Assembly: GCF_013184985.2 (NCBI RefSeq)
Contig: NZ_CP063418.1
Span: 1,116,001-1,180,000 of the forward strand
DNA length: 64,000 bases
Origin: Actinomyces faecalis
GTDB taxonomy: Bacteria; Actinomycetota; Actinomycetes; Actinomycetales; Actinomycetaceae
Reading direction: 5' to 3'
A program made the position numbers and the translations under genes. Of this stretch, positions 53,909 to 63,013 are shown in pieces. The notes below the pieces were generated by a model. The model was not told the DNA's origin. It made no database searches and worked only from the letters and a program-made list of their open reading frames with translations. Position 1 is the first letter of the stretch, and each line of letters opens with the position of its first letter.

Positions 53909-54220
53909 GACCGGTTCCTGTTCTGAGAGCCAGGTAGACAATCGCGGGCGCGGGATGCGCCAGGCTCCCACCTGTCGGGCACGGCAGGCACCGAAACCGG
54001 ACACGGCTTGAAAGGCTCTCGCCCACACGCCCCTGAGGGGCAGCGAATCCGGACGGGTCACCGGAGAATTGCTGCGGCAGCCTCGGCATCGACACGACCC
54101 GAGCCGCTGCCGTCCCGGCATGAACCCGGCTAGGTTGTGGGTAACCGTTCAACCCGTCTTGATCTCAGTCGGCAGTGGGCTGGATCTCTGGTGCGGAGTC
54201 GCCGGCTTCGGTACGTGGCG
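53909..54220. other. Non-coding stretch before the AbiF unit
   Basis: About 310 bases with no recognisable protein, tRNA or phage relic. Minus-strand frames have composition but no family resemblance that I can name. Confidence 0.3.
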
Positions 54221-54249
54221 TTGACGAGGCAGCCACGCTGGCATACCGT
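54221..54249 (+). promoter_or_regulatory. Near-consensus promoter of the AbiF unit
   Basis: TTGACG (54221-54226) and TACCGT (54244-54249) are separated by exactly 17 bases, the best sigma-70-type promoter in the window. The predicted start, about 54256-54258, is only a few bases before the structured RNA. Confidence 0.75.
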
Positions 54250-54263
54250 AAGGAGTGATAGAT

Positions 54264-54313
54264 CCCCGGTCAGGCCTCTAGTCCCGCAAGGGACAATGCA
54301 CAAATGACCGGGG
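54264..54313 (+). ncRNA. Structured RNA upstream of abiF-like gene
   Basis: An outer 9-bp stem (CCCCGGTCA, 54264-54272, with 54305-54313) encloses an internal loop and an inner 5-bp stem (54281-54285 with 54290-54294) capped by a GCAA tetraloop of the GNRA class. The unpaired arms are 54273-54280 and 54295-54304. It begins directly after a strong promoter and ends 22 bases before the Abi_2 start codon. A conserved structured RNA (the abiF RNA motif) has been described beside abiF genes; membership here is my inference. CCTTTCATTT follows the stem, so it could also act as a conditional terminator. Confidence 0.6.
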
Positions 54314-54335
54314 CCTTTCATTTCCTAGGAAGTTC

Positions 54336-55277
54336 ATGGTTAAGCGCCGGCTCAGTTATGACGAACAGGTTGAGCTGCTTCAAGAACGCGGTTTGACCGT
54401 CACTGACACCGCATCAGCAGCCGAGTTTCTCTCTCGCGTGAACTACTACCGGCTCTCGGGATACTTCCGTTACTGGCAAGTGGGCCCAGTGGCGGGCGAT
54501 AACCGCTTCCTCGACGGTTCATCCTTTGCAGTGATCCAACGTCTCTACGAAGCCGAGCAAGACCTGATTGCAGTGTGCGACGAGGTCCTCCATCCGATCG
54601 AGGTCCTCCTGAGAACCCGGTTCGCCTACCACTACGCACAGCGTGTCGGAGCGATCGGAGCGTTCGCTCGGGGTGAGGGGTTCACACAATCGCCTGATCC
54701 TCATGATGAACGTGTCGAAGAACATGCGCTGTCGAATCTGGATCGGAGCAAGGAGGCCTTCGTGTCTCACTACCGTGATGAGATCAAGACGGGCAATGCT
54801 TATAGCATCGAAGCGTACGCACGCATGCCCATCTGGGTAGCGGTGGAGGCCTTCTCGTTCGGAAACCTGTCCAGACTCATCGAGGCGTCCAGCAGGTCCG
54901 GAGTGCTGCATGACATGGCAGCATCGATGAACGTCTCTCCAACGACGCTGCCAAGCCAAGTCCGGTCATTCGTCTACCTACGCAACCGCAATGCTCACTG
55001 CGCGAAGTTGTGGAACCACGCTGTTCTCGACCGCCCAGGTATCCTTCCCAATATCGCCCGACGAGCCAAACGAGACCACCGCCAGTTCAGCGATCACTCG
55101 ATCTACAAGATCTTCGTCGCGCTTGACCAAGTCGCTACCAAGACCGGGCTTCAGAAGGATTGGCTCGCCAGCCGCGTCGAACCGATCCTCGCCACGAATG
55201 CTCTTCTCGCCGCTGGCATCGCAACACCAGCCCGCTACGGCGAAATGCCACTACAGATACTCACCGCCGACACCTAG
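54336..55277 (+). CDS. Abi_2 family (AbiD/AbiF) abortive-infection protein
   Basis: A 313-residue Abi_2 protein. The N-terminal SYDEQVELLQERGLTV and FLSRVNYYRLSGYFRYW (about residues 8-48) are the family signature, followed by LYEAEQDLIAVCDEVLHPIEVLLRT. The HEPN ribonuclease motif is Arg216-Asn-x2-Ala-His221 (RNRNAH) in VYLRNRNAHCAKLWN. These proteins stop phage growth, probably by RNA cleavage when activated. AGGAA five bases before ATG 54336 supports the start. The gene is intact, unlike the surrounding phage relics, and is preceded by its own promoter and RNA. Confidence 0.85.
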   Translation: MVKRRLSYDEQVELLQERGLTVTDTASAAEFLSRVNYYRLSGYFRYWQVGPVAGDNRFLDGSSFAVIQRLYEAEQDLIAVCDEVLHPIEVLLRTRFAYHYAQRVGAIGAFARGEGFTQSPDPHDERVEEHALSNLDRSKEAFVSHYRDEIKTGNAYSIEAYARMPIWVAVEAFSFGNLSRLIEASSRSGVLHDMAASMNVSPTTLPSQVRSFVYLRNRNAHCAKLWNHAVLDRPGILPNIARRAKRDHRQFSDHSIYKIFVALDQVATKTGLQKDWLASRVEPILATNALLAAGIATPARYGEMPLQILTADT

Positions 55278-55555
55278 CTCTACGTTGGTTTCAACGACGA
55301 TCTCGTCGTGGACGTGCATCACGATCTGGTGCCCAGCGACGTCGACAGTGTGCATGGCGTGGGTGAGCAGGTCACGCGCGACAGCCTGGTCGATGTTCTC
55401 GACGAGTTTCCCGCCGTAGGTCTCGACCTGGCCCCAGCGGCCTGTGTTCGTGCTGTCGAAGGTGATCGATGTTCCACCGAACCTGTTCCCGCCCAGGCGG
55501 GGCTTCACATACGCCAGCCGACGCCCGGAGAGCAGCTGGATGAACAGATCTCTGT
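55251..55555 (-). pseudogene. Phage-type family A DNA polymerase, fragment
   Basis: The minus strand reads LLSGRRLAYVKPRLGGNRFGG, WGQVETYGGKLVENIDQAVA and then HQIVMHVHDEIVVET, the motif C (VHDE) region of family A polymerases from phages and conjugative elements. Nothing upstream of 55555 continues it and the end (NVELGVGGEYL) is truncated. It overlaps the tail of the abiF-like gene by 27 bases on the other strand. Confidence 0.75.
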
Positions 55556-55925
55556 CTCCACGCTGAGTCGCAGTTGCCCGAGGCTGGTTGGTTGGCGGTT
55601 GGTGATAGCGCCTAGCGTCTTGGTGAGCGTGGGGTTACTGCGTCGAGCGGGTGTGCTAGTGGTTCCTGCGACGACGTCCTGCCTGAGGGCGTTGGCGGTT
55701 CCTACGAGGATGGGCTGACTCTCAGGTGGTCGTGGGCTGGTGTGGTTGATGTTGAGGCCGTGATGTGTGGGTGGGTCTGGTGATGGGACGAGTCGGGACC
55801 TCGTCAAAGCCTGGACCTACCGTACGCCGGCTGAGGCTGAGGAAGAGTCTTGGACCTGCAACCCAGACCACGAGACAACGGAAATCAAGACAAACGCCTA
55901 GAAACAAAACCCAAGGCACTTCATC
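55556..55925. other. Unassigned stretch between polymerase relic and hsdM leader
   Basis: About 370 bases without a recognisable gene. Open frames exist on both strands but have no family features. An AT-richer, A-rich segment at about 55860-55925 could hold the promoter of the restriction operon. Confidence 0.3.
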
Positions 55926-56135
55926 ATGCGTACGTTCACCCTCACCCTCAGGAACCGGCCACCCCAGACAACACCCGGAGCACTAACCAAGGTGATGGGC
56001 TCGACCGGCCCTGAGGGCGAGGATGCTTCGAAGCACCTCGCTCGGTGCGGCGCAGAGTTTGTGTCGGTAGCCGGTGAGAGACTGCGCAAGCACCAGGGTG
56101 GTGCCGATCCCGACGACGAGAATGAGGTCTCATGA
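55926..56135 (+). other. Small ORF overlapping the hsdM start
   Basis: A 69-codon frame starting ATG 55926 (MRTFTLTLRNRP...) and ending GADPDDENEVS overlaps the hsdM ATG by four bases. Its last 14 codons fall in the segment duplicated at 51660. I recognise no family. It may be a real leader gene of the operon or simply open sequence. Confidence 0.3.
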
Positions 56136-57691
56136 CCACTCAGACTGAACGTGCCGAGCTGCACCGGGCCATCTGGCAGGTTGCCAACGACTTGCGAGGC
56201 AGCGTTGATGGTTGGGACTTCAAGGCCTATGTGCTGGGCTTCCTCTTCTACCGCTTCATCTCGGAGAACCTCACGGACTACCTCAACGAAGGGGAGCGCG
56301 AGGCTGGTTATGAGGACTTTGACTACCGCTACATGTCTCGGGCTGACGCCGAGATGGCGCGTGATGGCATCATCAATGAGAAGGGCTTCTACATCGCGCC
56401 CGAGGACCTGTTTGCCAATGTGCGCGAGCGGGCGCCACACGATGAGAACCTCAATGAGACTTTGTCACGGGTGTTTAAGAACATCGAGGCTTCGGCGATC
56501 GGAACGGGGTCCGAGTCGGACCTGCGCGGCTTGTTTGATGACATCGATGTCAACTCCACCAAGCTGGGGCGAACGGTCGCGCAGCGCAACGAGAAGCTGG
56601 TGAAGATCCTCACTGCCATTGGGGACCTCAACCTCTCCTACGGGGACTCCAGCATCGACGCCTTCGGCGACGCCTACGAGTTCCTCATGACCATGTACGC
56701 CTCCTCTGCGGGAAAGTCGGGAGGAGAGTTCTTCACGCCCCAGGAGGTTAGTGAGGTCCTCGCGCGGATCACGGTCATGGGAAAGACTCGGGTGAACGGC
56801 GTGTACGACCCGTGCTGCGGCTCGGGTTCGCTGCTGCTCAAGTTTGCCAAGGTCCTGGGAAAGGAAAATGTTGAGCGGGGCTTCTTCGGTCAGGAGATCA
56901 ACCTGACCACCTACAACCTGTGCCGGATCAACATGTTCCTGCATGACGTGAACTTCTCGCACTTCTCGATCGCCAACGGCGACACGCTGACCGAGCCTGC
57001 CCACTGGGACGTTGAGCCCTTTGAGGCGATCGTCTCTAATCCGCCTTACTCCACCAAGTGGGCGGGGAAGGACGATCCGGCGCTCATCAATGATCCGCGG
57101 TTCTCGCCGGCTGGTGTGCTGGCCCCCAAGTCGAAGGCGGATCTCGCCTTCACGATGCATATGCTGTCCTGGCTCGCAGTGGATGGGACTGCAGCGATTG
57201 TTGAGTTCCCTGGAGTGCTCTACCGAGGTGGGGCCGAGGCGAAGATTCGTCAGTACCTGGTGGAGAACAACTACGTGGATGCGGTGATCCAGCTGCCGCC
57301 AGACCTGTTCTTTGGGACGACGATCGCGACCTGCGTCATCGTGCTCAAGAAGTCCAAAACGGATAACAAGGTGCTCTTTGTCGATGCCTCGAAGGAGTTC
57401 TCCCGCGAGGGCAACAAGAACCGGCTCATGCCTGCGAATCAGAAGATGATCCTGAAAACTCTTGAGACTCGGCAGGACGTTGAGCACGTGGCGACGCTCG
57501 TTGACGCGTCCCAGCTGGAGGAGAACGGCTACAACCTGTCGGTGTCCTCCTACGTCGAGGCTGAGGACACTCGCGAGGAGATCGACATCGTTGAGCTGAA
57601 CGCGGAGATCCAGCGGATCGTGGCGCGCCAGGCAGAACTGCGCGCCAGCATTGATGAGATCGTTGCGGACCTCGAAGGGGATAACGCGTGA
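56132..57691 (+). CDS. hsdM: Type I restriction-modification methyltransferase (HsdM)
   Basis: A 519-residue N6-adenine methyltransferase subunit. The N-terminal HsdM_N domain (TERAELHRAIWQVANDLRGS ...) is followed by the SAM motif Asp226-Pro-Cys-Cys-Gly-Ser-Gly-Ser and the catalytic Asn303-Pro-Pro-Tyr306. It forms M2S for methylation and R2M2S for restriction. GAGG lies five bases before ATG 56132. It overlaps hsdS by four bases (GTGA). A truncated second copy of its 5' end is at 51660. Confidence 0.96.
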   Translation: MTTQTERAELHRAIWQVANDLRGSVDGWDFKAYVLGFLFYRFISENLTDYLNEGEREAGYEDFDYRYMSRADAEMARDGIINEKGFYIAPEDLFANVRERAPHDENLNETLSRVFKNIEASAIGTGSESDLRGLFDDIDVNSTKLGRTVAQRNEKLVKILTAIGDLNLSYGDSSIDAFGDAYEFLMTMYASSAGKSGGEFFTPQEVSEVLARITVMGKTRVNGVYDPCCGSGSLLLKFAKVLGKENVERGFFGQEINLTTYNLCRINMFLHDVNFSHFSIANGDTLTEPAHWDVEPFEAIVSNPPYSTKWAGKDDPALINDPRFSPAGVLAPKSKADLAFTMHMLSWLAVDGTAAIVEFPGVLYRGGAEAKIRQYLVENNYVDAVIQLPPDLFFGTTIATCVIVLKKSKTDNKVLFVDASKEFSREGNKNRLMPANQKMILKTLETRQDVEHVATLVDASQLEENGYNLSVSSYVEAEDTREEIDIVELNAEIQRIVARQAELRASIDEIVADLEGDNA

Positions 57692-58884
57692 GCCGTATTG
57701 ACGACATGATTCGGGAGATGTGCCCCGATGGTGTGGCTTACCAGGAGCTTGGTCATGTAGCAGTTCTCCAACGCGGGACGGCTATTACCAAAAAGGATGT
57801 GGAAGAAGGGGATATCCCTGTAATTGCTGGAGGTACTAAACCTGCGTATTTTGTGGCGAATTCCAATCGATCGGGTGTGACGATCGTCGTTGCAGGATCG
57901 GGTGCGTATGCCGGGCATGTTACCTACTGGGAGACTCCGATTTTTGTTTCGGACGCTTTTTCTATTCAGTGTAACGAGGAGGTGCTGATTCCCCGCTTTT
58001 GCTATCATTTTCTTAAGTATAAGCAGGAGGCTATTCACGCGTTGAAGCGTGGGGGTGGAGTCCCTCATGTTTATGCGAAAGATGTTTCAAGAATCCTAGT
58101 TCCTGTGGTTCCTGTTGAAATTCAACAAGAAGTTGTGAGAATATTGGACCGGTTCACACAGCTGGAGGCGGAGCTGGAGGCGGAGCTGGAGGCGGAGCTG
58201 GAGGCCCGTCGGAAGCAGTATGGGCACTATCGTGATACCTTGATCTCTTTTCCTGAGGATGAAAATTTCTTCCGCACTAGAGGTGTGCGATGGTGTGAGC
58301 TCGGGGATATTGGATCTTTCTATCGAGGAAAGAGATTCACGAAGAAGGATTACGCTGCTCATGGAGTTCCATGCATCCATTACGGTGAGATTTATACTCG
58401 CTATGGAGTGTGGGCGGATCGTACAGATTCTTATCTCGATATATCCTTGGCTGATCGACTCAGATATGCGTTGCCCGGGGATGTTGTCATCGCCGATGTT
58501 GGAGAGACGGTGGAAGATGTTGGTTCTGCTGTCGCATGGACGGGGAATACTCCAGTTGCCATTCATGACCATTGCTTTGCCTACAGGAGTGAATTTGATG
58601 CGCGTTTCCTATCGTATTTGATGAGTACATCATGGTTTCGTCGACGGCGCGCGAAATACGTTGCGAGAACCAAAGTGAAGACCTTGCTTGTCGACTCGTT
58701 CTCGCGGATCAAAGTGCCGGTGATTCAGATCGAAGAGCAGCGTCGCATCGCCGATGTCCTCGACCACTTTGACGCCTTGGTGAACAACCTGTCCTCTGGC
58801 CTTCCCGCCGAGATCGCCGCTCGCCGTAAGCAGTACGAGTACTACCGTGACCGCTTGCTGACCTTCCCTGAAAAGAGGCCCTGA
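57688..58884 (+). CDS. hsdS: Type I specificity subunit (HsdS)
   Basis: A 398-residue specificity subunit with two target-recognition domains (about residues 15-155 and 195-360) and two conserved helical spacers. The central one, residues about 150-190, contains a tandem LEAE run (159-173) followed by ARRKQYGHYRD, matched at the C-terminus by ARRKQYEYYRD. Each recognition domain reads one half of a split target. The recognition domains are far more AT-rich than flanking genes, consistent with domain swapping. The GTG start overlaps hsdM. Confidence 0.94.
   Translation: MSRIDDMIREMCPDGVAYQELGHVAVLQRGTAITKKDVEEGDIPVIAGGTKPAYFVANSNRSGVTIVVAGSGAYAGHVTYWETPIFVSDAFSIQCNEEVLIPRFCYHFLKYKQEAIHALKRGGGVPHVYAKDVSRILVPVVPVEIQQEVVRILDRFTQLEAELEAELEAELEARRKQYGHYRDTLISFPEDENFFRTRGVRWCELGDIGSFYRGKRFTKKDYAAHGVPCIHYGEIYTRYGVWADRTDSYLDISLADRLRYALPGDVVIADVGETVEDVGSAVAWTGNTPVAIHDHCFAYRSEFDARFLSYLMSTSWFRRRRAKYVARTKVKTLLVDSFSRIKVPVIQIEEQRRIADVLDHFDALVNNLSSGLPAEIAARRKQYEYYRDRLLTFPEKRP
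58161..58205 (+). repeat. 12-bp tandem repeat in the hsdS spacer
   Basis: GCTGGAGGCGGA is repeated perfectly at 58161, 58173 and 58185, with a nine-base fourth unit to 58205. Each unit adds four residues (LEAE) to the helix between the two recognition domains, so copy-number change keeps the frame. Confidence 0.92.
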
Positions 58885-58886
58885 CA

Positions 58887-59840
58887 TTGTCTGGTAAGCA
58901 CATCGAGCTTTTTCATGTTGACGGTGAGTCAGGCGGCATCACATCTGCTGATGTCTCCGGATGGACTGGACGCATCCTCACCGGACCACGTGCCGACCTC
59001 AAGCGGCTTCTGAGCCGTGAAGACGCCAATACGAATGGTGTCTACCTCCTGCTCGGAGATGATCCGAGCGCGATAGAAAACACGCGCTGCTACATCGGAC
59101 GCACCGAGAACTTTGCTCACCGCTTTGTCGATCACGACCGCAAGAAGAACTGGTGGGACCGTGCGGTCCTCATCTCCTCACGTGAAGACTCCTTCAACGA
59201 GGGCCACTGGGGATACCTCGAATCCCGCCTCATTGAAATCGCTCAAGCCGCAGAACGATCCACGCTAGACGACAACAAACAGACCCCGCAGCCGCGCAAG
59301 CTTTCTGAGGCTCAGCGTTCAGACGCTGAGGTACTCCTCACCCAGGTTCGCTCTGTGATCCCAGTCCTCGGTGTCTCAGCTCTCCGTTCCCGTCGGAACA
59401 AGCCGGACATTGAACGTCCTGACACGGCTCCGGTAGAATCGCCTGTTTTCTCACTGACGTACAGCAAGAAGCACGTCGAAGCATCTGCACAGGTCATCGG
59501 TGGTGAATTCGTTATTCTCGAAGGCTCAACGGTAGTTGCCACATGGAACATCCGGGGTAACAGCGAGTCGACGCGCCGAGCATATGAGTCCTATCGAGCC
59601 CGTCACACCAAGCTCGTCGAAGATGGTTCTATCGCTGTCCGTGATGGCGTTGGGGTCCTCACGCGCGATATCCCCTTTACCTCTCCCTCGACCGCCGGTG
59701 CGATTGCCCTGGGTAGATCATGCAATGGGCGACTCGCGTGGCGCTGGGGTGACAAGACCTATGCCGACTGGGAAGAGCGTGACCTATCCATAGCATCAAC
59801 GTCACCGGATCCGGCTGCATCAGGGCAGCGGTCTGGCTGA
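58887..59840 (+). CDS. GIY-YIG nuclease-like protein in the restriction operon
   Basis: A 317-residue protein. Its GIY-YIG-like fold is seen as NGVYLLLGDD (residues about 49-58), CYIGRTENFAHRFVDHDRKK and, later, YLESRLIEIA with the catalytic-type Glu. The C-terminal part (AYESYRARHTKLVEDGSI) resembles the DUF4357 domain often fused to it. Such genes recur between hsdS and hsdR, but their role is unproven; accessory cleavage or phage sensing are guesses. Start TTG 58887, two bases after hsdS, with GAGG upstream. Confidence 0.78.
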   Translation: MSGKHIELFHVDGESGGITSADVSGWTGRILTGPRADLKRLLSREDANTNGVYLLLGDDPSAIENTRCYIGRTENFAHRFVDHDRKKNWWDRAVLISSREDSFNEGHWGYLESRLIEIAQAAERSTLDDNKQTPQPRKLSEAQRSDAEVLLTQVRSVIPVLGVSALRSRRNKPDIERPDTAPVESPVFSLTYSKKHVEASAQVIGGEFVILEGSTVVATWNIRGNSESTRRAYESYRARHTKLVEDGSIAVRDGVGVLTRDIPFTSPSTAGAIALGRSCNGRLAWRWGDKTYADWEERDLSIASTSPDPAASGQRSG

Positions 59841-59890
59841 CTCAGATACCGCCGTCGTCCCACTTACTCCTCAAACCTCAGGACCTGCAC

Positions 59891-62800
59891 ATGACCATCA
59901 GCTCTGCCCCCGCCGTCGGTATCGAGCCGATTATTCTCACCGACGAGTCGACCGTCGTCGGTAGCTACGAGGCATCCGAGAAAACGGAACGTGGCTACGA
60001 GTCAGAGGCACAGCTTGAAGCAGCCTTCATCACACAGCTGCAGGCTCAGGCCTACGAGTACGTGCGGTTCAATTCCGAGGCCGAGCTTCTCGCTAACCTC
60101 CGCACCCAGCTCGAGGCCCTCAACGAGTATCAATTCAGCGACGCCGAGTGGAAGCGCTTCCTTGCCGAGTCGATCGCCACACGCTCCGGAGGCGTCGACG
60201 AGATCGTGGAGAAGACTCGCCGTATTCAAGAGGATCATGTCCAGGTCCTCATCCGAGACAACGGTGAGTCCAAGAACATCCGCCTGATCGACAAGCAGCG
60301 CATCCATAACAACCGGCTGCAGGTCACCAACCAGTACGTTGTTGACGACGGTGCCCATTCCAACCGCTACGACGTCACCATCCTCGTCAATGGCCTACCG
60401 CTGGTTCACATCGAGCTCAAGCGCCGCGGCGTTGCCATCCGTGAGGCCTTCAACCAGATCAACCGCTATCAGCGAGACTCCTTCTGGGCCGGAGCAGGAC
60501 TGTTCGGCTACGTTCAGATCTTCATCATCTCCAACGGCACCCACACCAAGTACTACGCCAACACCACCCGCTTCGACCACATCACCGAGTCCACACGCGG
60601 TCGACGCGAGTCCAAGGCCGCCAGCTCCGACTCCTTCGAGTTCACCTCTTGGTGGACTGACTCCGACAACCAGCCCATTCCCGACCTCATCGACTTCGCA
60701 CGCACCTTCCTCGCCAAGCACACACTGCTCGCCGTCCTCACTCGCTACTGCGTCTTCACCACGCAGCACAAGCTGATGGTCATGCGCCCGTACCAGATCG
60801 CCGCCACCGAAGCGATCCTGCGCAAGATCAAGACCTCCAGCCTCAACAAGCAGGTCGGCACCATCGCTGCCGGCGGCTACATCTGGCACACCACCGGCTC
60901 CGGAAAGACCCTCACCTCCTTCAAGACCGCCAAGCTCGCCGCCGGCATGGCGGGTATCGACAAGGTCATCTTCGTCGTCGACCGCAAGGACCTCGACCAC
61001 CAGACGATCAAGGAGTACAACCGCTTCGCTGAAGGCACCGTCTCCGCTAACCAGTCCACCACCAAGCTAACTGCGCAGATCAACGACCCGACCGTCCCGA
61101 TCATCGTCACCACGATCCAGAAGCTGTCCAACTTCGTCGGCCGTCACCGTCGGCACGCCGTCTACGACGGGCACGTCGTCCTCATCTTCGACGAGTGCCA
61201 CCGCAGCCAGTTCGGTGACATGCACACGGCGATCACCAAGGCCTTCCGCAACTACCACCTCTTCGGATTCACCGGCACCCCGATCTTCGCGGCCAATGCC
61301 GGTACAGGCGGCAACGCCATGCTGCGCACCACGCCTCAGGCCTTTGGTGGCCAGCTCCACAGCTACACGATCGTCAACGCCATCGCTGACAAGAACGTCC
61401 TGCCCTTCCGCATCGACTACATCGACACCGTCCACATGCGCACTGACGTCGCCGACGCTGAGGTCAGCGCCGTCGACAGCGAACGAGCCCTTCTCGCGCC
61501 CCAACGGCTCAGCCAGATCGTTACCTACATCCGCGAACACTTCGACGCCAAGACCAAGCGATCCAGCTCCTACACACTCGGCCAGAAGCGTGTCCGCGGC
61601 TTCAATTCGCTGTTCGCCACCGCGTCGATCCCCGCGGCACGGGCCTACTACGAGGAGTTCCGTCGTCAGCAGGAAGGGCTCCCTCGTGACCGGCGGCTGA
61701 GCGTCGGCATCGTCTACTCTTACGCGGCCAACGCCGACGCACCAGGGGAGACCCTCGCAGAAGAGACAGTCGACCCGACTGCCCTGTCTACTGACGATCG
61801 GAACTTCCTCGATCGCGCGATCAAGGACTACAACCAGCAGTTCGGTACCGCCTATGACACCTCGGCCGAGGGCTTCGAGGGCTACTACGAAGACCTCTCA
61901 CGCCGCCTCACCGATCGCAGTATCGACCTCGTCATCGTGGTCAACATGTTCCTCACGGGCTTTGACTCCAAAACCCTCAACACCCTGTGGGTAGACAAGT
62001 CCCTGCGTGCCCACGGCCTCATTCAGGCCTACTCACGCACCAACCGCATCCTCAACTCCGTTAAGACCTACGGCAACATCGTCTGCTTCCGTGACCTGCA
62101 GGAAGCCACTGATGAGGCCATCGCGCTGTTCGGAAACAAGGACGCCGGCGGAATCGTCCTGCTCAAGCCCTACCAGGAGTACCTCCAGGAGTACCTGAGC
62201 AAGATCGCTGAACTACGAAGCGCCTTCGAACCAGGGCAGAGAATCGACTCCGAGTCCGCCCAGAAGGAATTCATTCAGGCTTTTGGGACGATTCTGCGGC
62301 TGCGGAACATCCTCACGAGCTTCGACGACTTCGCTGCCGACGACGTGCTGAGCGAGGCTGACTTCGCCGACTACCGCTCCGCCTACGTCGACCTCTACGA
62401 CGACCTGCGCCACCGCTCGGCATCAGAGAGGGAGGACATCAATGACGACCTCGTCTTCGAGATCGAGCTCGTCAAGCAGGTCGAGGTCGGGGTCGACTAC
62501 ATCCTCATGCTCGTCGAGCAGCACCGAGCGGACAAGGGCGACGGGGAGGACCTCGAGGTCCCAGTCGAGATTACCCGCGCTATCGCCTCCAGTCCCACCT
62601 TGCACTCCAAGCGTGACCTCATCGAGGACTTCGTCCGTTCGGTCTCAGCCAAGGGTGATGTGAGTGAGCAGTGGCGGGCGTTCATTGCTGAGCGGCGTGA
62701 GGCCGAGCTGACAAACATGATCGGCGTGGAGAACCTCCAGGAGGCGGGTACGAGGAACCTCGTCGCCGCTGCGTTGCGTGACGGCGTCGTGCCTGCTGAT

Positions 62801-62947
62801 GGCACAGCCATGAACAATGTGCTACCCCGTATGTCTCGCTTCCACCGGCCGGTGGCCGGGGAGGACTCCCGCGAGGTGAAGAAGGCCCGGGTCCTCCAGG
62901 CTCTGGCTGCCTATGTGGAGCGCTTCCAGGGCCTGGGGGAGGAGTGA
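59891..62947 (+). CDS. hsdR: Type I restriction endonuclease motor subunit (HsdR)
   Basis: A 1018-residue subunit that translocates and cleaves unmethylated DNA. The N-terminal PD-(D/E)xK nuclease has Glu175-Leu-Lys177 (HIELKRRG) after the Asp in YDVTILVNG. The SF2 helicase has Walker A TTGSGKT (Lys339), DECH at 434-437, FTGTPI, and motif VI in AYSRTNRI. The C-terminal helical domain contacts HsdM. All motifs are intact, so restriction should be active. ATG 59891 lies 50 bases after the GIY-YIG gene. Confidence 0.95.
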   Translation: MTISSAPAVGIEPIILTDESTVVGSYEASEKTERGYESEAQLEAAFITQLQAQAYEYVRFNSEAELLANLRTQLEALNEYQFSDAEWKRFLAESIATRSGGVDEIVEKTRRIQEDHVQVLIRDNGESKNIRLIDKQRIHNNRLQVTNQYVVDDGAHSNRYDVTILVNGLPLVHIELKRRGVAIREAFNQINRYQRDSFWAGAGLFGYVQIFIISNGTHTKYYANTTRFDHITESTRGRRESKAASSDSFEFTSWWTDSDNQPIPDLIDFARTFLAKHTLLAVLTRYCVFTTQHKLMVMRPYQIAATEAILRKIKTSSLNKQVGTIAAGGYIWHTTGSGKTLTSFKTAKLAAGMAGIDKVIFVVDRKDLDHQTIKEYNRFAEGTVSANQSTTKLTAQINDPTVPIIVTTIQKLSNFVGRHRRHAVYDGHVVLIFDECHRSQFGDMHTAITKAFRNYHLFGFTGTPIFAANAGTGGNAMLRTTPQAFGGQLHSYTIVNAIADKNVLPFRIDYIDTVHMRTDVADAEVSAVDSERALLAPQRLSQIVTYIREHFDAKTKRSSSYTLGQKRVRGFNSLFATASIPAARAYYEEFRRQQEGLPRDRRLSVGIVYSYAANADAPGETLAEETVDPTALSTDDRNFLDRAIKDYNQQFGTAYDTSAEGFEGYYEDLSRRLTDRSIDLVIVVNMFLTGFDSKTLNTLWVDKSLRAHGLIQAYSRTNRILNSVKTYGNIVCFRDLQEATDEAIALFGNKDAGGIVLLKPYQEYLQEYLSKIAELRSAFEPGQRIDSESAQKEFIQAFGTILRLRNILTSFDDFAADDVLSEADFADYRSAYVDLYDDLRHRSASEREDINDDLVFEIELVKQVEVGVDYILMLVEQHRADKGDGEDLEVPVEITRAIASSPTLHSKRDLIEDFVRSVSAKGDVSEQWRAFIAERREAELTNMIGVENLQEAGTRNLVAAALRDGVVPADGTAMNNVLPRMSRFHRPVAGEDSREVKKARVLQALAAYVERFQGLGEE

Positions 62948-63013
62948 GGCTGCGGTGCTGCAAGCGCCGGGTGCGAGGGGTTGTCTAGTTAGGTGTGTGG
63001 TCTCACGCTGATC

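Noticed and set aside
53925..54220. Possible tRNA or attachment site before the AbiF unit
   Set aside because: GTTCAACCC looked T-loop-like, but no acceptor stem or anticodon arm could be formed.
51660..56189. The two hsdM 5' copies as att sites of an integrative element
   Set aside because: The copies differ at about 11 of 97 bases and no integrase gene is present, so decayed duplication is more likely than a recent insertion.
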